Below are positions 24,790-35,701 of a stretch of DNA of 37,926 nt, piece after piece (position 1 is the stretch's first letter; each line of letters begins with the position of its first letter). Under the pieces are notes generated by a model. That model ran no database searches. It had not been told where the DNA came from and saw nothing but the letters and a program-made list of their open reading frames with translations. Source of the DNA: Arcobacteraceae bacterium. Its GTDB lineage: Bacteria; Campylobacterota; Campylobacteria; Campylobacterales; Arcobacteraceae. The stretch is taken from positions 1 through 37,926 of the forward strand of contig JAOZMC010000012.1 of the NCBI GenBank assembly GCA_029934475.1, read 5' to 3'. Position numbers and translations under genes: made by a program.

Positions 24790-25281
24790 TTAAAACTGCT
24801 CGTATTTTATAGAAGTTGTCAAATTTTCATCTAGTTTTGTCCAAGTTATATTTATATCATCTGTTATCGTGATATTTAAGTCAGCTTTTGCCACCTCTAT
24901 CATATAGTAGTCTGCCCAGTTGTTTTTGATAGGCAAAGTGTCATATACAGTGCTGTTTTTGTCTAGGACAGTTTGGTTTAGATCTTTGTGTCCGTTGATA
25001 TCTAGCCTGTATGCTTTTGTGTCGTTGCTATCTACTATATAAAATCCTATAGCAAAGTGTAGCACGCCATCGTCCCATTTTTTGGCAGTTTGATTTAGAT
25101 ATGTAGATATCATAAATGCCTTTATATTGTCGTTTTTCTCTTTTATATCTGCTTTTTGGGTATTTTGTATGAGGCTTTGATAATCTTTTGTAGAGTTAAA
25201 CAGATAGTTTACAAAGCTGTTTTGAGAGCTACATGCCATAAATGATACAGATAAAAGCAGCACAACGATATATTTTGTCAT
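24790..25281 (-). CDS. Predicted lipoprotein of unknown function
   Basis: 163 residues. MTKYIVVLLLSVSFMAC is a lipoprotein signal with lipobox FMAC; Cys17 would be lipidated and Ser at +2 predicts the outer membrane. The mature domain has alternating polar/hydrophobic strands (LHFAIGFYIVDSNDTKAYRLDI, ADLNITITDDINITWTKLD), suggesting a small beta-rich fold. I recognise no family with certainty. It starts 6 bases after the thrC stop and so shares that transcript. It is followed by the typA promoter. Confidence 0.85.
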   Translation of the reverse strand: MTKYIVVLLLSVSFMACSSQNSFVNYLFNSTKDYQSLIQNTQKADIKEKNDNIKAFMISTYLNQTAKKWDDGVLHFAIGFYIVDSNDTKAYRLDINGHKDLNQTVLDKNSTVYDTLPIKNNWADYYMIEVAKADLNITITDDINITWTKLDENLTTSIKYEQF

Positions 25282-25287
25282 ATCGTA

Positions 25288-26760
25288 TCACACAAACTTG
25301 ATGATATGTTTGTCTATATCCTCTGGGTCTATGATATCTTTGTGTAAAATCTCTTTTCTCCATAGGTTGCTTATATTTTCTGTAGTTGTTTCGTTTGTGA
25401 TAGTAGATATTATGTCTATCGACTCTTTGTCTGTGTATCGTATATCATCATTTTGGATAGCATTTAGCACCGTAGGAGCAAACTTCGACCACTGTGCTGT
25501 GCTAGATATAACTATGGTTTTGTCTGTTTGGAACTGCTGGACTGCCTTGATACATGTCGCCGTGTGTGGGTCCATCAAGTAGCCGTCCTCGTAGTAGGTT
25601 TTCATAGTTTTTTTGGCAAAATTGTCATCGCAATATGTTGCTTTGAAAACTTTTTGTATTTTTTGTTTTTCGTCATTTGTAAGTTCAAATATCTTGTGGG
25701 TGTTTAGATTTTCCATAAGCTCTTTTGTCCTACTACTACCAAACATATCATATATCACTCTCTCTATATTTGATGACTTGAGTATATCCATAGCTGGAGA
25801 GGTTGTTTTGACTATTTGTCTGTCTCTTATATCGTATATACCATCGTTTATAAATTGGGTCAATATGTTGTTTTGGTTTGATGCTATAAGTATATGGTCT
25901 ATGGGTAGTCCCATCTTTTTGGCATAATACGCTCCTAGAGCATTGCCAAAGTTGCCAGATGGTATGCATAGGTCTATTTTGTCGCCTTGTGATATCTGCT
26001 TAGCTTTGACAAGCTGGATATAGCTGTGTATATGATAGATGATCTGAAATATTATCCTACCAAAGTTTACACTGTTTGCTGCTGTCAAGTTTGTGTCGGT
26101 TTTGTCTAGCTTTTGTTTAAAGTCCTCACACTCTAGTAGTCGCTTGAGAGCGGTTTGAGCATCGTCAAATGTGCCGTTTATCCCTATCACTTTGAGATTG
26201 CTACCTGCTTGTGTAGTCATCTGTAGTCGCTGGACATCGCTAGTGCCTTTGTGTGGATATAGGCAGACTACTTTTATGTTTGCTTTCTCTTTGAAGCTAT
26301 CTAGTGCAGCGGGTCCAGTGTCGCCAGATGTCGCTACTAATATGAGCTGTTTTTGGTCTGTTTTTTGGACAAGTGCTGCTAATATTGAACCAAACGGCTG
26401 TATAGCCATATCTTTAAATGCTCTAGTAGGTCCTCTATACAATTCACATGCGAAAAGTTTCTCGCCTATCTTTACTACAGGCACTGGGTTTGCAGGGTCG
26501 TCAAAGTTGTCATAGAGGTTCAAAGCTGTATCTATATCTGCCTCATGTATATCTATATCAAAACTATTTAAGATATATTTCGCTAACTCTTTGTAGCTTT
26601 TGTCTTGGAACTTTGATGCAAAATCAGTAGGCAACATAGGCAAACTTGTTGGGGCATATAGCCCACCATAGTTTGCCATGGGGTTGAGTATTGCCTCGCT
26701 AAAGCAAACTTCATTTTGACCATCGACTATATCGCCTCTAGTAGATACAAACTGTATCAA
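25288..26760 (-). CDS. thrC: Threonine synthase
   Basis: 490 residues. It is a PLP enzyme converting O-phosphohomoserine to threonine. The PLP lysine is Lys116 in [11 protein letters not shown]. The phosphate-binding SGDTGPAAL and the later [21 protein letters not shown] are typical, as is the N-terminal FVSTRGD. Its start overlaps the nuoN stop by 4 bases, so it sits at the tail of the nuoK-L-M-N transcript. This is an odd partnership with respiratory genes and may be positional only. Complete. Confidence 0.95.
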   Translation of the reverse strand: MIQFVSTRGDIVDGQNEVCFSEAILNPMANYGGLYAPTSLPMLPTDFASKFQDKSYKELAKYILNSFDIDIHEADIDTALNLYDNFDDPANPVPVVKIGEKLFACELYRGPTRAFKDMAIQPFGSILAALVQKTDQKQLILVATSGDTGPAALDSFKEKANIKVVCLYPHKGTSDVQRLQMTTQAGSNLKVIGINGTFDDAQTALKRLLECEDFKQKLDKTDTNLTAANSVNFGRIIFQIIYHIHSYIQLVKAKQISQGDKIDLCIPSGNFGNALGAYYAKKMGLPIDHILIASNQNNILTQFINDGIYDIRDRQIVKTTSPAMDILKSSNIERVIYDMFGSSRTKELMENLNTHKIFELTNDEKQKIQKVFKATYCDDNFAKKTMKTYYEDGYLMDPHTATCIKAVQQFQTDKTIVISSTAQWSKFAPTVLNAIQNDDIRYTDKESIDIISTITNETTTENISNLWRKEILHKDIIDPEDIDKHIIKFV

Positions 26761-28238
26761 AAGCCGCTCGTCGTGACATAATAGTTGATAAGCTCAAGAA
26801 GTGGATCAACAAACAACACAGATATAGTCGTGACTATAGCAGATATACCTATGACAGCTTTTAAAGTAGTGTTTGCATTGCCCATGAGGACTATCTCGGC
26901 ATCTTCTATATTCTCTTTGAGAAACATATAGACGATAAGTTTGAGATAATAATAGACAGCGATAGCAGAGTTCATCGCCATGATGATAGCCAACACTAAC
27001 TCACCGCCACTTATAGTAGCACCTATGAGATACATCTTGCCCCAAAACAGACTAAACGGAGGCACACCAGCAAGTGATAGCATAAACAGCCCCATGATAC
27101 TAGCCGCTACAGGAGAGGTCTTGACAAGTCCTGCAAACTTCTCATATGGATTGCCACTTCCAAACTTTTTGTCTCTTTTTCGTCTATGCACCCACAATAT
27201 AGCAAATGCTCCTATGTTTGTAAAAAGAAACAAAAACCAATACAGAAACAATCCATTGGTAGCCTGTGTCGTGCCTACAAGCACAGCTGACAGAGCAAAT
27301 CCTGCATGTGATATAGATGAGTATGCGAGCATTCTTTTGATATCAGTTTGCACCAGAGCTATCATATTTGGCACAGTCATAGTCACTACCACCAAAGCAT
27401 ATAACAAATAATATACAAATTCGTTTTCTACCAGTATAAACACTTCGAAAAATCGCAAAACAACTACAAAACCAGCTATCTTTGGCACGATAGACAAAAA
27501 TCCAGCCAGAGCAGCACTAGAGCCTTCGTATACATCAGGAGCCCATATATGAAAAGGCACAAGCGATAGTTTGAAGCCCAAAGCAGCCGTGATAAACACC
27601 ACTCCTAGTAGTATGTATGGATATGAGTCAAAGTTAGTAGATACAAATATCTCTGCCATCTTGCCTAGCTCCACTGTGCCAGTCGTAGCATATAGCACCA
27701 TAGAACCAAAAGCGAAAAATGCCGTAGCTAGCGCACCTATGGTGAAGTATTTTATCGCCGCCTCTATAGCTTGAGATCGGTTATGCATAGCGATGATAAC
27801 ATACACCGCCATAGATGCTGTCTCTAGGCCTACAAATATAAGTATCAAGCTATCGCTACTGACCATAAACTGAAAACCAGCTATCATAAACAAAAACAGA
27901 GCAAAATATTCAGGGTATCTGTATTCGTGAAATCTCGACTGAGACATAGCAAGGATGATAAACAGTCCAGAACCAACCAATATAATAATCTGCGACAACA
28001 GCGATATGCCATCGACTAACATGAGGTCAAAAAACCCACGAGGATTGCCTGTATATGTCAGCACAACTGCTAAGTCTATTAGCAAAAACAGTATAGTCAT
28101 CATGATATAAAATGACTTATGAAGTTTGTCGGTAAACAGGTCTATGACCAATATAGTCAATGCTCCAAATATGGCTACTACCATAGGCATGATGGTCGGT
28201 ATGTTTAACTCTGCGAGTGATATAGATATAGGTGTCAT
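26757..28238 (-). CDS. nuoN: NADH-quinone oxidoreductase subunit N
   Basis: 493 residues with about 14 transmembrane helices. It is an antiporter-like, proton-pumping subunit of the complex I membrane arm. [31 protein letters not shown] contains the key Glu and Lys of the family (TM5), and [19 protein letters not shown] and [13 protein letters not shown] are further conserved parts. Start and stop overlap nuoM and thrC by 4 bases. Length is typical for the phylum. It needs the hydrophilic arm encoded elsewhere. Confidence 0.95.
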   Translation of the reverse strand: MTPISISLAELNIPTIMPMVVAIFGALTILVIDLFTDKLHKSFYIMMTILFLLIDLAVVLTYTGNPRGFFDLMLVDGISLLSQIIILVGSGLFIILAMSQSRFHEYRYPEYFALFLFMIAGFQFMVSSDSLILIFVGLETASMAVYVIIAMHNRSQAIEAAIKYFTIGALATAFFAFGSMVLYATTGTVELGKMAEIFVSTNFDSYPYILLGVVFITAALGFKLSLVPFHIWAPDVYEGSSAALAGFLSIVPKIAGFVVVLRFFEVFILVENEFVYYLLYALVVVTMTVPNMIALVQTDIKRMLAYSSISHAGFALSAVLVGTTQATNGLFLYWFLFLFTNIGAFAILWVHRRKRDKKFGSGNPYEKFAGLVKTSPVAASIMGLFMLSLAGVPPFSLFWGKMYLIGATISGGELVLAIIMAMNSAIAVYYYLKLIVYMFLKENIEDAEIVLMGNANTTLKAVIGISAIVTTISVLFVDPLLELINYYVTTSGF

Positions 28239-29761
28239 GGTCTTTTCTCCCCTATTGTATTGAAGTTTGCTATCTTTGCCTTGGTCGTAGGCTCTACAGC
28301 TTTTATATACATCTCTTGAACCAATTGATTGACCGAGTTGTTTACTGGCTGCAGTATAGGTTTGGGATATATACCTAGATATATCACCACAAACACCAGT
28401 GGCACGAGAGCAAACAGCTCTCTACCTTTGATATCTTGTAGCTTTTGATTTAGCGGATTTGTCAATGCCCCAAAAAATGTCTTTTTGTATAAAACCAACA
28501 TATATATAGCTCCAAGTATGATAGTAAGTCCAGCTATGACTGTGATAGTAGGACTGACTACAAAAAATCCAAGCAACGATAGAAATTCGCCTACGAAACC
28601 GATAGTCAGTGGAAGTCCTACAGATGCCATAAGCATGACAGCAAATATCACAGCAAATACAGGCATAGAGTTTGCTAGTCCGCCAAATTCGCTCATCATC
28701 TTTGTGCCTCGCCTTTCATACAGCATACCAACTAGCATAAACAATGCCCCCGATACTACACCATGTGATATCATGAGAAACAATGCCCCACCGATACCCT
28801 CTGTGTTCATAGCAAATATACCCAGTATGATAACTCCCATATGTGATACAGAGGAGTATGCTATGACCTGTTTGATATCCTCTTGAGCATATGCTACCAT
28901 GGCGGTATATACTATAGCCACTATAGCTAGTATAGCCATAGGTATCATAAATGCCACTGCTGCATCTGGAAACAACGGCAACGAAAATCTCACGAAACCA
29001 TATGTGCCCATCTTGAGAAGCACGGCAGCTAGTATAGCAGAGCCTATAGTCGGTGCTTGTCCGTGTGCATATGGTAGCCAAGTATGAAACGGCACCATAG
29101 GCACTTTGATAGCAAATCCAGCAAAAAAAGCCAAAAACAGCCAAAGCTGCATATCGTATGGCACATGCATATTCCAGTCAAGTATATTGAAGCTCCATGT
29201 CCCTGTGTATTGATAGTAGATATATGCCATAAACAGCATACCTACTAGCATAAGCAATGAACCAGCAAAGGTATAAAGAAAAAACTTAATAGAAGCATAT
29301 ATACGAAGTTTGCCGCCCCATGCACCTATGATATATAGCATAGGCACGAGCGAGAGCTCCCAAAACACATAAAAGAGTATTGCATCTAGCGATAGAAATA
29401 CACCTATCATAGTCATCTCTAAAAATAGCACGGTTAGCACAAGGTTTTTGAGATCTCGCTTTTCGCTCAATCCTATGAGAGATATCATCGTCATAAATGT
29501 AGTCATGATGACTAGAAACAACGATATACCATCTATGCCTATGTTGTAGCTTATGCCTAGCTGTGATATGATAGGCACAAACATAGTAAACTGCATGCCG
29601 GCATCTGTGATGTCAAACATGCTCCACATATAGACCGATAGCAAAAACTCCACCACCACTACCATGATACCATAGGCTCGTATAGAGTTTTTATCTACTA
29701 CAAACCCCATAATAGCAGCCACCGCTGGAAAAAATATAAGTATTGTAAGTATATGTTCCAT
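28235..29761 (-). CDS. nuoM: NADH-quinone oxidoreductase subunit M
   Basis: 508 residues with about 14 helices. It is an antiporter-like proton-pumping subunit. [14 protein letters not shown] carries the TM5 glutamate, [21 protein letters not shown]-type sequence (here [13 protein letters not shown]) follows, and [18 protein letters not shown] and [16 protein letters not shown] are conserved. It starts 3 bases after the nuoL stop and overlaps nuoN by 4 bases. No defects. Confidence 0.96.
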   Translation of the reverse strand: MEHILTILIFFPAVAAIMGFVVDKNSIRAYGIMVVVVEFLLSVYMWSMFDITDAGMQFTMFVPIISQLGISYNIGIDGISLFLVIMTTFMTMISLIGLSEKRDLKNLVLTVLFLEMTMIGVFLSLDAILFYVFWELSLVPMLYIIGAWGGKLRIYASIKFFLYTFAGSLLMLVGMLFMAYIYYQYTGTWSFNILDWNMHVPYDMQLWLFLAFFAGFAIKVPMVPFHTWLPYAHGQAPTIGSAILAAVLLKMGTYGFVRFSLPLFPDAAVAFMIPMAILAIVAIVYTAMVAYAQEDIKQVIAYSSVSHMGVIILGIFAMNTEGIGGALFLMISHGVVSGALFMLVGMLYERRGTKMMSEFGGLANSMPVFAVIFAVMLMASVGLPLTIGFVGEFLSLLGFFVVSPTITVIAGLTIILGAIYMLVLYKKTFFGALTNPLNQKLQDIKGRELFALVPLVFVVIYLGIYPKPILQPVNNSVNQLVQEMYIKAVEPTTKAKIANFNTIGEKRP

Positions 29762-29764
29762 CTT

Positions 29765-31705
29765 TTACCCCTTTTCCAAAAAATTTAAATAGATAACTAC
29801 AAACGACAAAAATATCACTAAACCAAACACCATCCACTTCAATGTTGTGGATAGGTTGGATGAGTGCATGACTCTGGAGCTTTCGCCACCTTTGTATATA
29901 GTCGTAGCTATCGTATCTACTATAGCATCTATGACTTTCATATCTATCATGTGAAAACAAAACCTAGAAGCTCTAAGGTATGGCTGCAGGATAAATCGGT
30001 CTATGATATGTGGCATATAGTATTGGTTGGCTAAAGTTTTATAACAAAATCTATCTTGGAACTTATCGCTAAAATATTTGCCTCGCTTGACAAACACAAA
30101 CACAGCGACCCCTATACCGCTCAATGCTACAAATGATGTCACTGCTATGAGAATATTTATAGTCATAGGTGATGCATGTATATCTAGTGCCGGCAAAGTG
30201 TTGGTAACCATAGCTACATAACTATCTTTGAAAAATCCAGATACCATAGCTAGTATAGCCAAAGGCACCATAGATGCTATCACAAACGGATATGTCTCGT
30301 GTGGATGAACCTCTTCTTTGTCGTAGTTTTCTTCTCCAAAAAACAGATACATGATCAGCCTAAAGCTATAAAATGCAGTAAGCCCAGCCGTGATCCATAG
30401 CACCGTCCATAGCACATAACTATGTGTGCCAAATGCCACTTCAAGTATCAAGTCTTTTGAGAAAAACCCTGCAAACGGATATATACCTGCTAGAGCTACT
30501 GAAGCTATGATCATGATAGTAGCCGTCCATTTCATATGTTTGTATAGTCCGCCTAGTTTTTTGATATTTATCTCGTCGTTGGTAGCATGCATGACATTGC
30601 CCGCACCCAAAAACAGCACCGACTTGAAAAAGGCATGTGTAGCTAGATGAAACAGTGCCACCCAATACGCTCCCAAACCAGCTGCTACAAACATATATCC
30701 TAGCTGTGACAATGTAGAGTATGCTATGATTTTCTTCATATTGGTAGCCACGAGTGCCATAGTCGCCGCACCAAATGCTACAAAAGCACCCAAGCTAGCT
30801 ATTACATATCCCACTTCAGGCACTACAGTAAATATCTCGTTTGCTCTGACTACTAGATATACACCAGCGGTGACCATAGTCGCCGCATGTATGAGTGCCG
30901 ATACAGGTGTAGGTCCTTCCATAGCATTTGCTAGCCATGTGTTAAACGGAAACTGTGCCGACTTACCCATAGCTCCTATAAAAAGTGTAGATGCTATCAG
31001 CACCACTGTTAAACTATCTAGCTGTGATATCTTGTCAAACACTATGTCGTATTGCAAACTGCCTATGTTCCAATATATGAGAAATATACCTACTAGCATA
31101 CCTAGATCTGCTACACGGTTCATGATAAATGCTTCGTTTGCCGCATATGATGGCGATATAGAAGAGTGTGGCGATAAAGTTGAGTATGGAGAGTTGTATA
31201 TATCGTTAGTTTTTACAATATCCCGCTTGTGATACCAAAATCCTATGAGAAGCCAAGAGCAAAGTCCCACGCCCTCCCAGCCTATAAATAGTCCAGCGAA
31301 GTTGTCTGACATGACCAATATCATCATAGAAAACACAAAAGCACTAAGATATGAGAAAAATCGGTTGAAACTTTTGTCATGATCCATATATCCTATAGAG
31401 TGTATATGCACCATAGTTGATACGATAGTCACTACCACCATCATGACGACACTGACATGATCAACTACAAATCCAAACGGTATGTTAAGATTGCCTATGA
31501 CTATCCAGTCCATCAGCTTCACATGGACTATGTCGCTAGTGTTAAATATATAAAACATAAGTATCAACGATGCTATCATAGATACACCCAACAACACAGA
31601 TGTGACTACACCTGTAAGTAAAGTTTTTTTGCTATTGCCAAAAGCACCAGCAAACAGCGAGCCTACAAGAGGAGCAAAAAGTGCTATGTATAGGTATTTT
31701 TCCAT
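29765..31705 (-). CDS. nuoL: NADH-quinone oxidoreductase subunit L
   Basis: 646 residues. It is the distal antiporter-like subunit with the long lateral helix at its C-terminus. GWEGVGLCSWLLIGFWY holds the TM5 glutamate, with AQFPFNTWL, EGPTPVSALIHAATMVTAGVYL and KKIIAYSTLSQLGYMF in order. An unusual segment at about residues 161-184, between FWYHK and SYAANEAFIMNR, contains SPYSTL-SPHSSI-SPSYAA, three imperfect hexapeptide repeats. Relatives as I recall them have only a few residues here. It starts 2 bases after nuoK and ends 3 bases before nuoM. Confidence 0.96.
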   Translation of the reverse strand: MEKYLYIALFAPLVGSLFAGAFGNSKKTLLTGVVTSVLLGVSMIASLILMFYIFNTSDIVHVKLMDWIVIGNLNIPFGFVVDHVSVVMMVVVTIVSTMVHIHSIGYMDHDKSFNRFFSYLSAFVFSMMILVMSDNFAGLFIGWEGVGLCSWLLIGFWYHKRDIVKTNDIYNSPYSTLSPHSSISPSYAANEAFIMNRVADLGMLVGIFLIYWNIGSLQYDIVFDKISQLDSLTVVLIASTLFIGAMGKSAQFPFNTWLANAMEGPTPVSALIHAATMVTAGVYLVVRANEIFTVVPEVGYVIASLGAFVAFGAATMALVATNMKKIIAYSTLSQLGYMFVAAGLGAYWVALFHLATHAFFKSVLFLGAGNVMHATNDEINIKKLGGLYKHMKWTATIMIIASVALAGIYPFAGFFSKDLILEVAFGTHSYVLWTVLWITAGLTAFYSFRLIMYLFFGEENYDKEEVHPHETYPFVIASMVPLAILAMVSGFFKDSYVAMVTNTLPALDIHASPMTINILIAVTSFVALSGIGVAVFVFVKRGKYFSDKFQDRFCYKTLANQYYMPHIIDRFILQPYLRASRFCFHMIDMKVIDAIVDTIATTIYKGGESSRVMHSSNLSTTLKWMVFGLVIFLSFVVIYLNFLEKG

Positions 31706-31707
31706 GA

Positions 31708-32013
31708 TTATCCTTTCATACTTTGTAGGCTATCTAAGTTAATAGTGTTGTTTCGTTTGTGCCATAGTATCAGTAGTCCCAGACCTACTGCCACTTCACT
31801 AGCAGCGATAGCTATGATAAAAAACGCAAACATCTGCCCTGTCAAGTCGCCGTGAAATTTGGATATAGCAACTAGCCCTATATTTACTGCATTTAGCATA
31901 ATCTCTGTGGCAAAAAACAGCATGATGAGGTTTTTTCGCCTTATCACTCCTATCATACCTATGATAAATATAATAGTGCTTATCACTAAGTAGTCATTTA
32001 AAGTCAAACTCAT
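31708..32013 (-). CDS. nuoK: NADH-quinone oxidoreductase subunit K
   Basis: 101 residues with three transmembrane helices. It is the small membrane subunit of complex I. RRKNLIMLFFATEIMLNAVNIGLVAIS carries the conserved first Glu, and AIAASEVAVGLGLLI the second. It is first in the nuoK-L-M-N-thrC-lipoprotein unit, with AAGGAG before the ATG and its own promoter. nuoJ, which normally precedes it, is absent: upstream lies gltX. Confidence 0.95.
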   Translation of the reverse strand: MSLTLNDYLVISTIIFIIGMIGVIRRKNLIMLFFATEIMLNAVNIGLVAISKFHGDLTGQMFAFFIIAIAASEVAVGLGLLILWHKRNNTINLDSLQSMKG

Positions 32014-32043
32014 ATTTTAGCTCCTTGTGTTGTCAATTTTGAT

Positions 32044-32049
32044 ATTTTA
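32044..32049 (-). promoter_or_regulatory. -10 box of the nuoK operon
   Basis: Minus-strand TAAAAT in TGATAAAAT, with TTAAGTT 8 bases upstream, in the 71-base gap after gltX. The leader is about 25 bases. This supports nuoKLMN being a separate transcription unit rather than the tail of a larger nuo operon. Confidence 0.55.
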
Positions 32050-32084
32050 TCATATATAACTTAATTTTACCTACGAAAACTGTT

Positions 32085-33491
32085 TTAAGCTTCAAAATTG
32101 TGGGCTACTGCTTTTTGTATCCTGTCTATAGTTTCATCTACACCCAATATATATATCATATCATATACCGCCGGAGCTGTAGTCTTGCCAGTCAATGCCA
32201 GGCGAATAGGCTGAAAGATTTGTGGAAATTTTAGGTCATTTTCTACAATAAATGGCTTCGTGATAGCTTCTATATCTTGTGCTGTGTTTATACTCTCTTT
32301 GTGATCCTTTAGCAGTTGCACAAAACTCTTTAACATATCTGCTGTGCTATCTTTTATAAACTTTTTGACCCCTTTTGGTTCGTACTCTTTTGGGCTATTT
32401 AATATATCTTTGACTGATTGTCGCAGTTGTGTCGTGGTGCTTGCTCTTTGTTTGCATAGGTCTATGAGGGCTGTTTTGTTTTTGAAGTTTTCTATATTTG
32501 TGCCTAAACTTTTTAGTTCATCTACTAGCCTATCTGTGTCGCTGTGCTTGATATAGTGTGAGTTTAGCCAAAGCAACTTCTCTTCGTTGAACGATGAGCT
32601 AGAGCTGTTTATATTTTTTGGGTCAAACAACTCTATCATCTCATCTATCGTAAATATCTCTTGGTCGCCATGAGACCAGCCCAACCGAACCAAAAAGTTT
32701 AGCAGTGCTTCTGGCAATATCCCCTGTCTCTTGTAGTCCATCACATCTACGGCACCGTCTCTTTTTGATAACTTTTTGCCGTTTTTGTTGTGTATCATAG
32801 GTATATGAGCAAACTTAGGTATATCAAAGCCCATCGCTTCATATATGACGATCTGCTTGGGTGTGTTGCTCAAGTGATCGTCTCCTCGTATCACATCGCT
32901 TATGCCCATAGTAGCATCGTCTATAGCTACGACAAAATTGTATGTAGCCTCGCCACTGTCTCTAGCTATGATAAAGTCATCTACTTCGCCAGCTTGGAAA
33001 CTCACATCTCCTTTGACTACATCATGCACGACTATTTGCCCTGTTTTTGGTGCTTTTATACGAACTACTGGCTTGATATCTTTTGGAATAGGTGGCAGGA
33101 CTTTGCCTAGCTGTGGTCTCCATGTCTCATCATAACGAAAAGTTTGTTTGCGTTGTCGTGCTTGTTCTCTATCGTGGGCTAACTGCTCTTTGGTTTTGTA
33201 GCAGTAGTATGCTTTGCCGCTATCTAGTAGCTGATCTATATATTTTTGGTAAATATCGGCTCTGCCACTTTGAAATACAACTTCGCCATCATACTGCAAA
33301 CCTACCCAACTAAAGGCATCAAATATAGCCTCTAGTGCCGTCTCGTTGTGTCGTTTTTGGTCTGTGTCTTCTATCCTTAGGCGAAACTCTCCGCCGTTTT
33401 TCCTAGCCCACAAGTAGCTATATAAAGCAGTTCTCAAACCGCCTATATGTAGGTATCCTGTAGGACTTGGGGCAAATCTAGTAGCTATCAT
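32085..33491 (-). CDS. gltX: Glutamyl-tRNA synthetase, GltX1 type
   Basis: 468 residues. It charges tRNA-Glu. The HIGH-type motif is PSPTGYLHIGG (about 8-18) and the KMSKS-type motif is KKLSKRDGA (about 239-247); RIEDTD and IRGDDHLSNTPKQI are also present. Campylobacterota usually have two GltX proteins. This one resembles the canonical GltX1 of Helicobacter rather than GltX2, the tRNA-Gln-misacylating form, judging by recalled sequence similarity. Its start overlaps the ilvH stop by 4 bases, so it is in the ilvB-ilvH transcript. Confidence 0.95.
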   Translation of the reverse strand: MIATRFAPSPTGYLHIGGLRTALYSYLWARKNGGEFRLRIEDTDQKRHNETALEAIFDAFSWVGLQYDGEVVFQSGRADIYQKYIDQLLDSGKAYYCYKTKEQLAHDREQARQRKQTFRYDETWRPQLGKVLPPIPKDIKPVVRIKAPKTGQIVVHDVVKGDVSFQAGEVDDFIIARDSGEATYNFVVAIDDATMGISDVIRGDDHLSNTPKQIVIYEAMGFDIPKFAHIPMIHNKNGKKLSKRDGAVDVMDYKRQGILPEALLNFLVRLGWSHGDQEIFTIDEMIELFDPKNINSSSSSFNEEKLLWLNSHYIKHSDTDRLVDELKSLGTNIENFKNKTALIDLCKQRASTTTQLRQSVKDILNSPKEYEPKGVKKFIKDSTADMLKSFVQLLKDHKESINTAQDIEAITKPFIVENDLKFPQIFQPIRLALTGKTTAPAVYDMIYILGVDETIDRIQKAVAHNFEA

Positions 33492-33985
33492 CTCTCCATA
33501 GCTACCACACCGCTTCGCACTATCTCTAGTGGATTGTATTTTTGCATAATTTTGATAAAACTCATGATCCTGTGTGGTTCATCTGTCGCACTGACTACCA
33601 CGGCATCATCGGTCGCATGCAATATACTACCATGATAAGCTCTCGATAACACATCTATATCACTTAGGTTTTTATCAAGCGGTATCTTGATAAGCACCGT
33701 GTCTTTTTCTATAGCGTTTTTGTGTTCTGTTACTGTCTTGACCGGCACGAGTTTGTTGAGCTGTTTGACTATCTGGTCTATCGTCCTACTCTTGCCGTTG
33801 GTAACTATAGTCACTCTAGAATACTCACTCTCCAAGATAGGAGCCACCGTCAAGCTGTCTATGTTGTATCCACGAGCCGAAAACAGATCCACTATGCGAC
33901 TCAACACAGAGTCGCGATTGACTACTATTATCGATAGCACTTCTCTTTTGTCAACGCTATTATAAAAATCTGTAAAACTACTCAT
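33488..33985 (-). CDS. ilvH: Acetolactate synthase regulatory subunit
   Basis: 165 residues. The N-terminal ACT domain LSIIVVNRDSVLSRIVDLFSARGYNIDSL (about 16-45) binds valine for feedback inhibition. The C-terminal domain carries ELVLIKIP-type sequence (here DTVLIKIPLDK). It partners with the large subunit encoded immediately upstream, overlapping it by 8 bases, which favours stoichiometric co-translation. Complete. Confidence 0.95.
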   Translation of the reverse strand: MSSFTDFYNSVDKREVLSIIVVNRDSVLSRIVDLFSARGYNIDSLTVAPILESEYSRVTIVTNGKSRTIDQIVKQLNKLVPVKTVTEHKNAIEKDTVLIKIPLDKNLSDIDVLSRAYHGSILHATDDAVVVSATDEPHRIMSFIKIMQKYNPLEIVRSGVVAMER

Positions 33986-35675
33986 GTTTATCTCCTTTTA
34001 AAAGTATCATCTCATCTAGCGAATGACCGTTTGGCACCATAGGTAGAACATTTTCATCTTTGCATACCACTACATCTATGATAGCTGGTTTACCTGACTT
34101 TATAGCATCGCTAAGTGCTTCATCAAACTGCTGTTTGGTAGTAACTCTATATCCTACACCGCCCATGCTTTGTGCTAGTAGCACAAAATCCGCTTGATAC
34201 TCTATCACCGTCTCGGCATATCGTCTATCATAAAAAAATGTCTGCCACTGTCGCACCATACCTAGTCGGCTGTTGTTTAAAACTATATTTATGATAGGCA
34301 GGTCGTATTGTGAGCATGTCAGTAGCTCTTGGATATTCATCATGATACTACCATCACCAGAGAAATTTACCGATATTTTATCCATATTGGCTCGCTTAAC
34401 TCCCATAGCATATGGTAGTCCCACGCCCATAGTTCCTAGCCCACCACTAGTCATAAACTGTCGCGGATAGGAAAATGGATAAAACTGTGCCGCCCACATC
34501 TGGTGCTGACCTACATCTGTAGATATCAAAGCGCGGTCTCCTAGCTTTTTGCCTGTCTGTTCTATGACCCACTGTGGCTTGATAAGATCATCACTGTCCA
34601 TATATCGCAACGGCTCTTTTGCTCTATAGCTGTGAAGTTTATCTATCCAACTAGTATAGTCGTTGAACTTATAATCACCGACTATATCTAGTATCTGTCT
34701 CATGACTATCTTTAGATCACCTACGATAGGATAGTTTGGCTTGACTATCTTGCCTATAGTTGCTGGGTCTATATCTATATGCACCACATGAGCATTTTTG
34801 GCAAACAGATCAAGCCTGCCTGTAACTCTGTCGTCAAACCTGGCACCTAGACACACTATCATATCGGTCTCGCTCATAGCCATATTTGCCGCATATTCGC
34901 CGTGCATACCTAGCATACCAAACAGAAGTTTGTCATCGTGTGGCATCACACCTCTAGCCATGATAGTCTCTACTACAGGTATATTTGTCTGTCGCACAAA
35001 CTGTCGCACATCTTTGTAGCAGTCGCTTAGCACCACTCCACCACCTATATATACTACAGGTCGTTTGGACTTAGCTATATGGCTCATGGCACTTTTGATC
35101 TGTCTTGTGTTGCCTTTGGTAGTTGGCTTATATGTAGGCAGTGGGAAATCTTGTTTGTAGTTAAACGGTGCGCTCATAGCTGATACATCTTTGGGTAGAT
35201 CTATCAGCACTGGTCCGGGTCTGCCAGTTCTTGCTATATGAAAAGATATTTTCAAAACTCTATTTAAATCGTTGATATCGTTTACTAAAAAGTTGTGTTT
35301 GGTGCATGACCTACTGATACCCACTGCATCTATCTCTTGAAAAGCATCTGTGCCTATGACTATAGTCGGCACTTGACCGCTGATAACTACCATAGGTATG
35401 CTATCTGTGTATGCTGTAGCCAAACCTGTCACGGCATTTGTAAATCCGGGACCAGAAGTGACTATAGCCACGCCTACTTTGCCACTACTTCTAGCATATG
35501 CATCTGCCGCATGGACGGCACCTTGTTCGTGTTTGGTCAGTATATGTTGAAAATCATCCTGCTTGTATATCTCATCGTATACATTCATGATAGCACCTCC
35601 AGGGAAGCCAAACACCACTTCCACACCCTCCAAAGCCAATGCCTTGGTGACCATCTGTGAGCCTGTCATAGTCAT
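33978..35675 (-). CDS. ilvB: Acetolactate synthase large subunit
   Basis: 565 residues. It is a thiamine-diphosphate enzyme making acetolactate or acetohydroxybutyrate for valine, leucine and isoleucine. The catalytic Glu50 is in TKHEQGAVHAADAYAR, with VTSGPGFTNAVTGLATAY following. The TPP/Mg motif runs from GDGS (440-443) to NN (467-468). The ATG at 35673-35675 has AGGAG 6 bases upstream and follows a short leader. With only about 20 leader bases there is no room for a peptide attenuator. It heads the ilvB-ilvH-gltX unit. Confidence 0.96.
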   Translation of the reverse strand: MTMTGSQMVTKALALEGVEVVFGFPGGAIMNVYDEIYKQDDFQHILTKHEQGAVHAADAYARSSGKVGVAIVTSGPGFTNAVTGLATAYTDSIPMVVISGQVPTIVIGTDAFQEIDAVGISRSCTKHNFLVNDINDLNRVLKISFHIARTGRPGPVLIDLPKDVSAMSAPFNYKQDFPLPTYKPTTKGNTRQIKSAMSHIAKSKRPVVYIGGGVVLSDCYKDVRQFVRQTNIPVVETIMARGVMPHDDKLLFGMLGMHGEYAANMAMSETDMIVCLGARFDDRVTGRLDLFAKNAHVVHIDIDPATIGKIVKPNYPIVGDLKIVMRQILDIVGDYKFNDYTSWIDKLHSYRAKEPLRYMDSDDLIKPQWVIEQTGKKLGDRALISTDVGQHQMWAAQFYPFSYPRQFMTSGGLGTMGVGLPYAMGVKRANMDKISVNFSGDGSIMMNIQELLTCSQYDLPIINIVLNNSRLGMVRQWQTFFYDRRYAETVIEYQADFVLLAQSMGGVGYRVTTKQQFDEALSDAIKSGKPAIIDVVVCKDENVLPMVPNGHSLDEMILLKGDKHE

Positions 35676-35701
35676 ATTGTCTCCTTTTGTGTTTTTTTGG
35701 T

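Noticed and set aside
30726-31232. 168-codon frame antisense to nuoL
   Set aside because: Shadow of the conserved NuoL core; no ribosome binding site and no recognisable fold.
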